64,000 nucleotides of DNA from an uncultured Rhodocyclaceae bacterium (GTDB lineage Bacteria > Pseudomonadota > Gammaproteobacteria > Burkholderiales > Rhodocyclaceae), in contig CAJQTY010000003.1 of NCBI GenBank assembly GCA_907163075.1, positions 734,637 through 798,636 on the forward strand, given 5' to 3'. The first letter of the stretch is position 1; the number at the start of each line of letters is the position of its first letter. This document shows positions 63,953 to 64,000 of the stretch, in pieces. Under the pieces are notes generated by a model that was given only the letters and a program-made list of their open reading frames with translations, did no database searches and was not told the origin of the DNA. Both the position numbers and the translations under genes were made by a program.

Positions 63953-64000
63953 CCGCTAACGAATGAAAGGGACTTCCCCGTCCTGGGCGGAGCGTGAGGC
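63953..64000 (-). repeat. attC5, partial, at the window edge
   Basis: On the minus strand ...GGACGGGGAAGTCCCTTTCATTCGTTAGCG, ending in GTTAGCG 50 bases before the methyltransferase start. It looks like the closing half of the attC of the preceding cassette; the rest lies beyond the window. Confidence 0.4.

Overview
The window reads as chromosomal DNA of a betaproteobacterium, most likely a member of the Rhodocyclales. This is inferred from gene content: groES-groEL preceded by a CIRCE element, coq7, a CNP1-like periplasmic protein, a DUF6776-type protein followed by a bactofilin and erpA, a PEP-CTERM protein with a -24/-12 type promoter, and moderately high GC. No ribosomal RNA is present, so the genus is not determined.

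Layout. (1) 0-9 kb is accessory DNA, probably part of an integrative element: a P-loop ATPase, a polytopic membrane protein, a KlcA/ArdB antirestriction protein and many small unassigned proteins, almost all on the minus strand. Several of these start later than the longest open frame, and three (57, 47 and 28 codons) are very short. (2) 9.2-12.8 kb holds a PEP-CTERM/HAF-repeat surface protein, a TerB-like protein, tRNA-Phe and an internally deleted ISAs1-family element with intact ends and a perfect 8-bp target duplication. (3) 12.8-26.5 kb is core genome: a TctD/TctE-like two-component pair, groEL/groES, a lytic transglycosylase, proS, rppH, a CNP1-like gene, coq7, an OsmC-family gene, a candidate small RNA with anti-Shine-Dalgarno motifs, rplM-rpsI, argC, a bactofilin and erpA. 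(4) 26.5-30.5 kb and 35-37.5 kb are decayed DNA: a broken hipA, transposase fragments, an IS110 stub, an isochorismatase/LysR pair that has lost both N-termini, a full-length IS1634-type transposase, and an IS701/MFS fusion remnant. They flank a 1,394-residue hybrid histidine kinase.

(5) 37.4-47.8 kb is a purine/hydantoin catabolic block: a GntR regulator, a five-gene HAAT-type ABC importer, an allantoin/hydantoin racemase, an NCS1 permease, a PuuE-type allantoinase and an asparaginase. The divergent control region carries repeated candidate operators. Together these genes would import allantoin or a related ureide, racemise it and open the ring. No allantoate-degrading enzyme lies in the window. 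(6) 48-50.1 kb holds a C-terminal argD remnant, argF and a LysR regulator. (7) 50.1-52.3 kb is an integron-style gene cassette array without a visible integrase. Three attC-like sites each follow a minus-strand cassette: a GNAT acetyltransferase, a HigB/HigA-type toxin-antitoxin pair, and a uracil-DNA-glycosylase-like protein. (8) 52.4-61.3 kb is core genome: corA with an MgtE-N-like domain, mtgA, aroE, tonB, an RNase II-type exonuclease, a YqiA-like esterase, uppP, a YqaA-like membrane protein and a DUF4197 protein. (9) 61.4-64 kb holds a PaeR7I/XhoI-type restriction-modification operon between two attC-like ends, apparently another cassette.

The most notable features are the two cassette regions (one carrying a complete type II restriction-modification system), the candidate anti-SD small RNA at about 22.83-22.94 kb, the mutual truncation of a divergent gene pair at about 28.56 kb, and the compact ISAs1 derivative. 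All functions were assigned by reading sequence; no database search was run.
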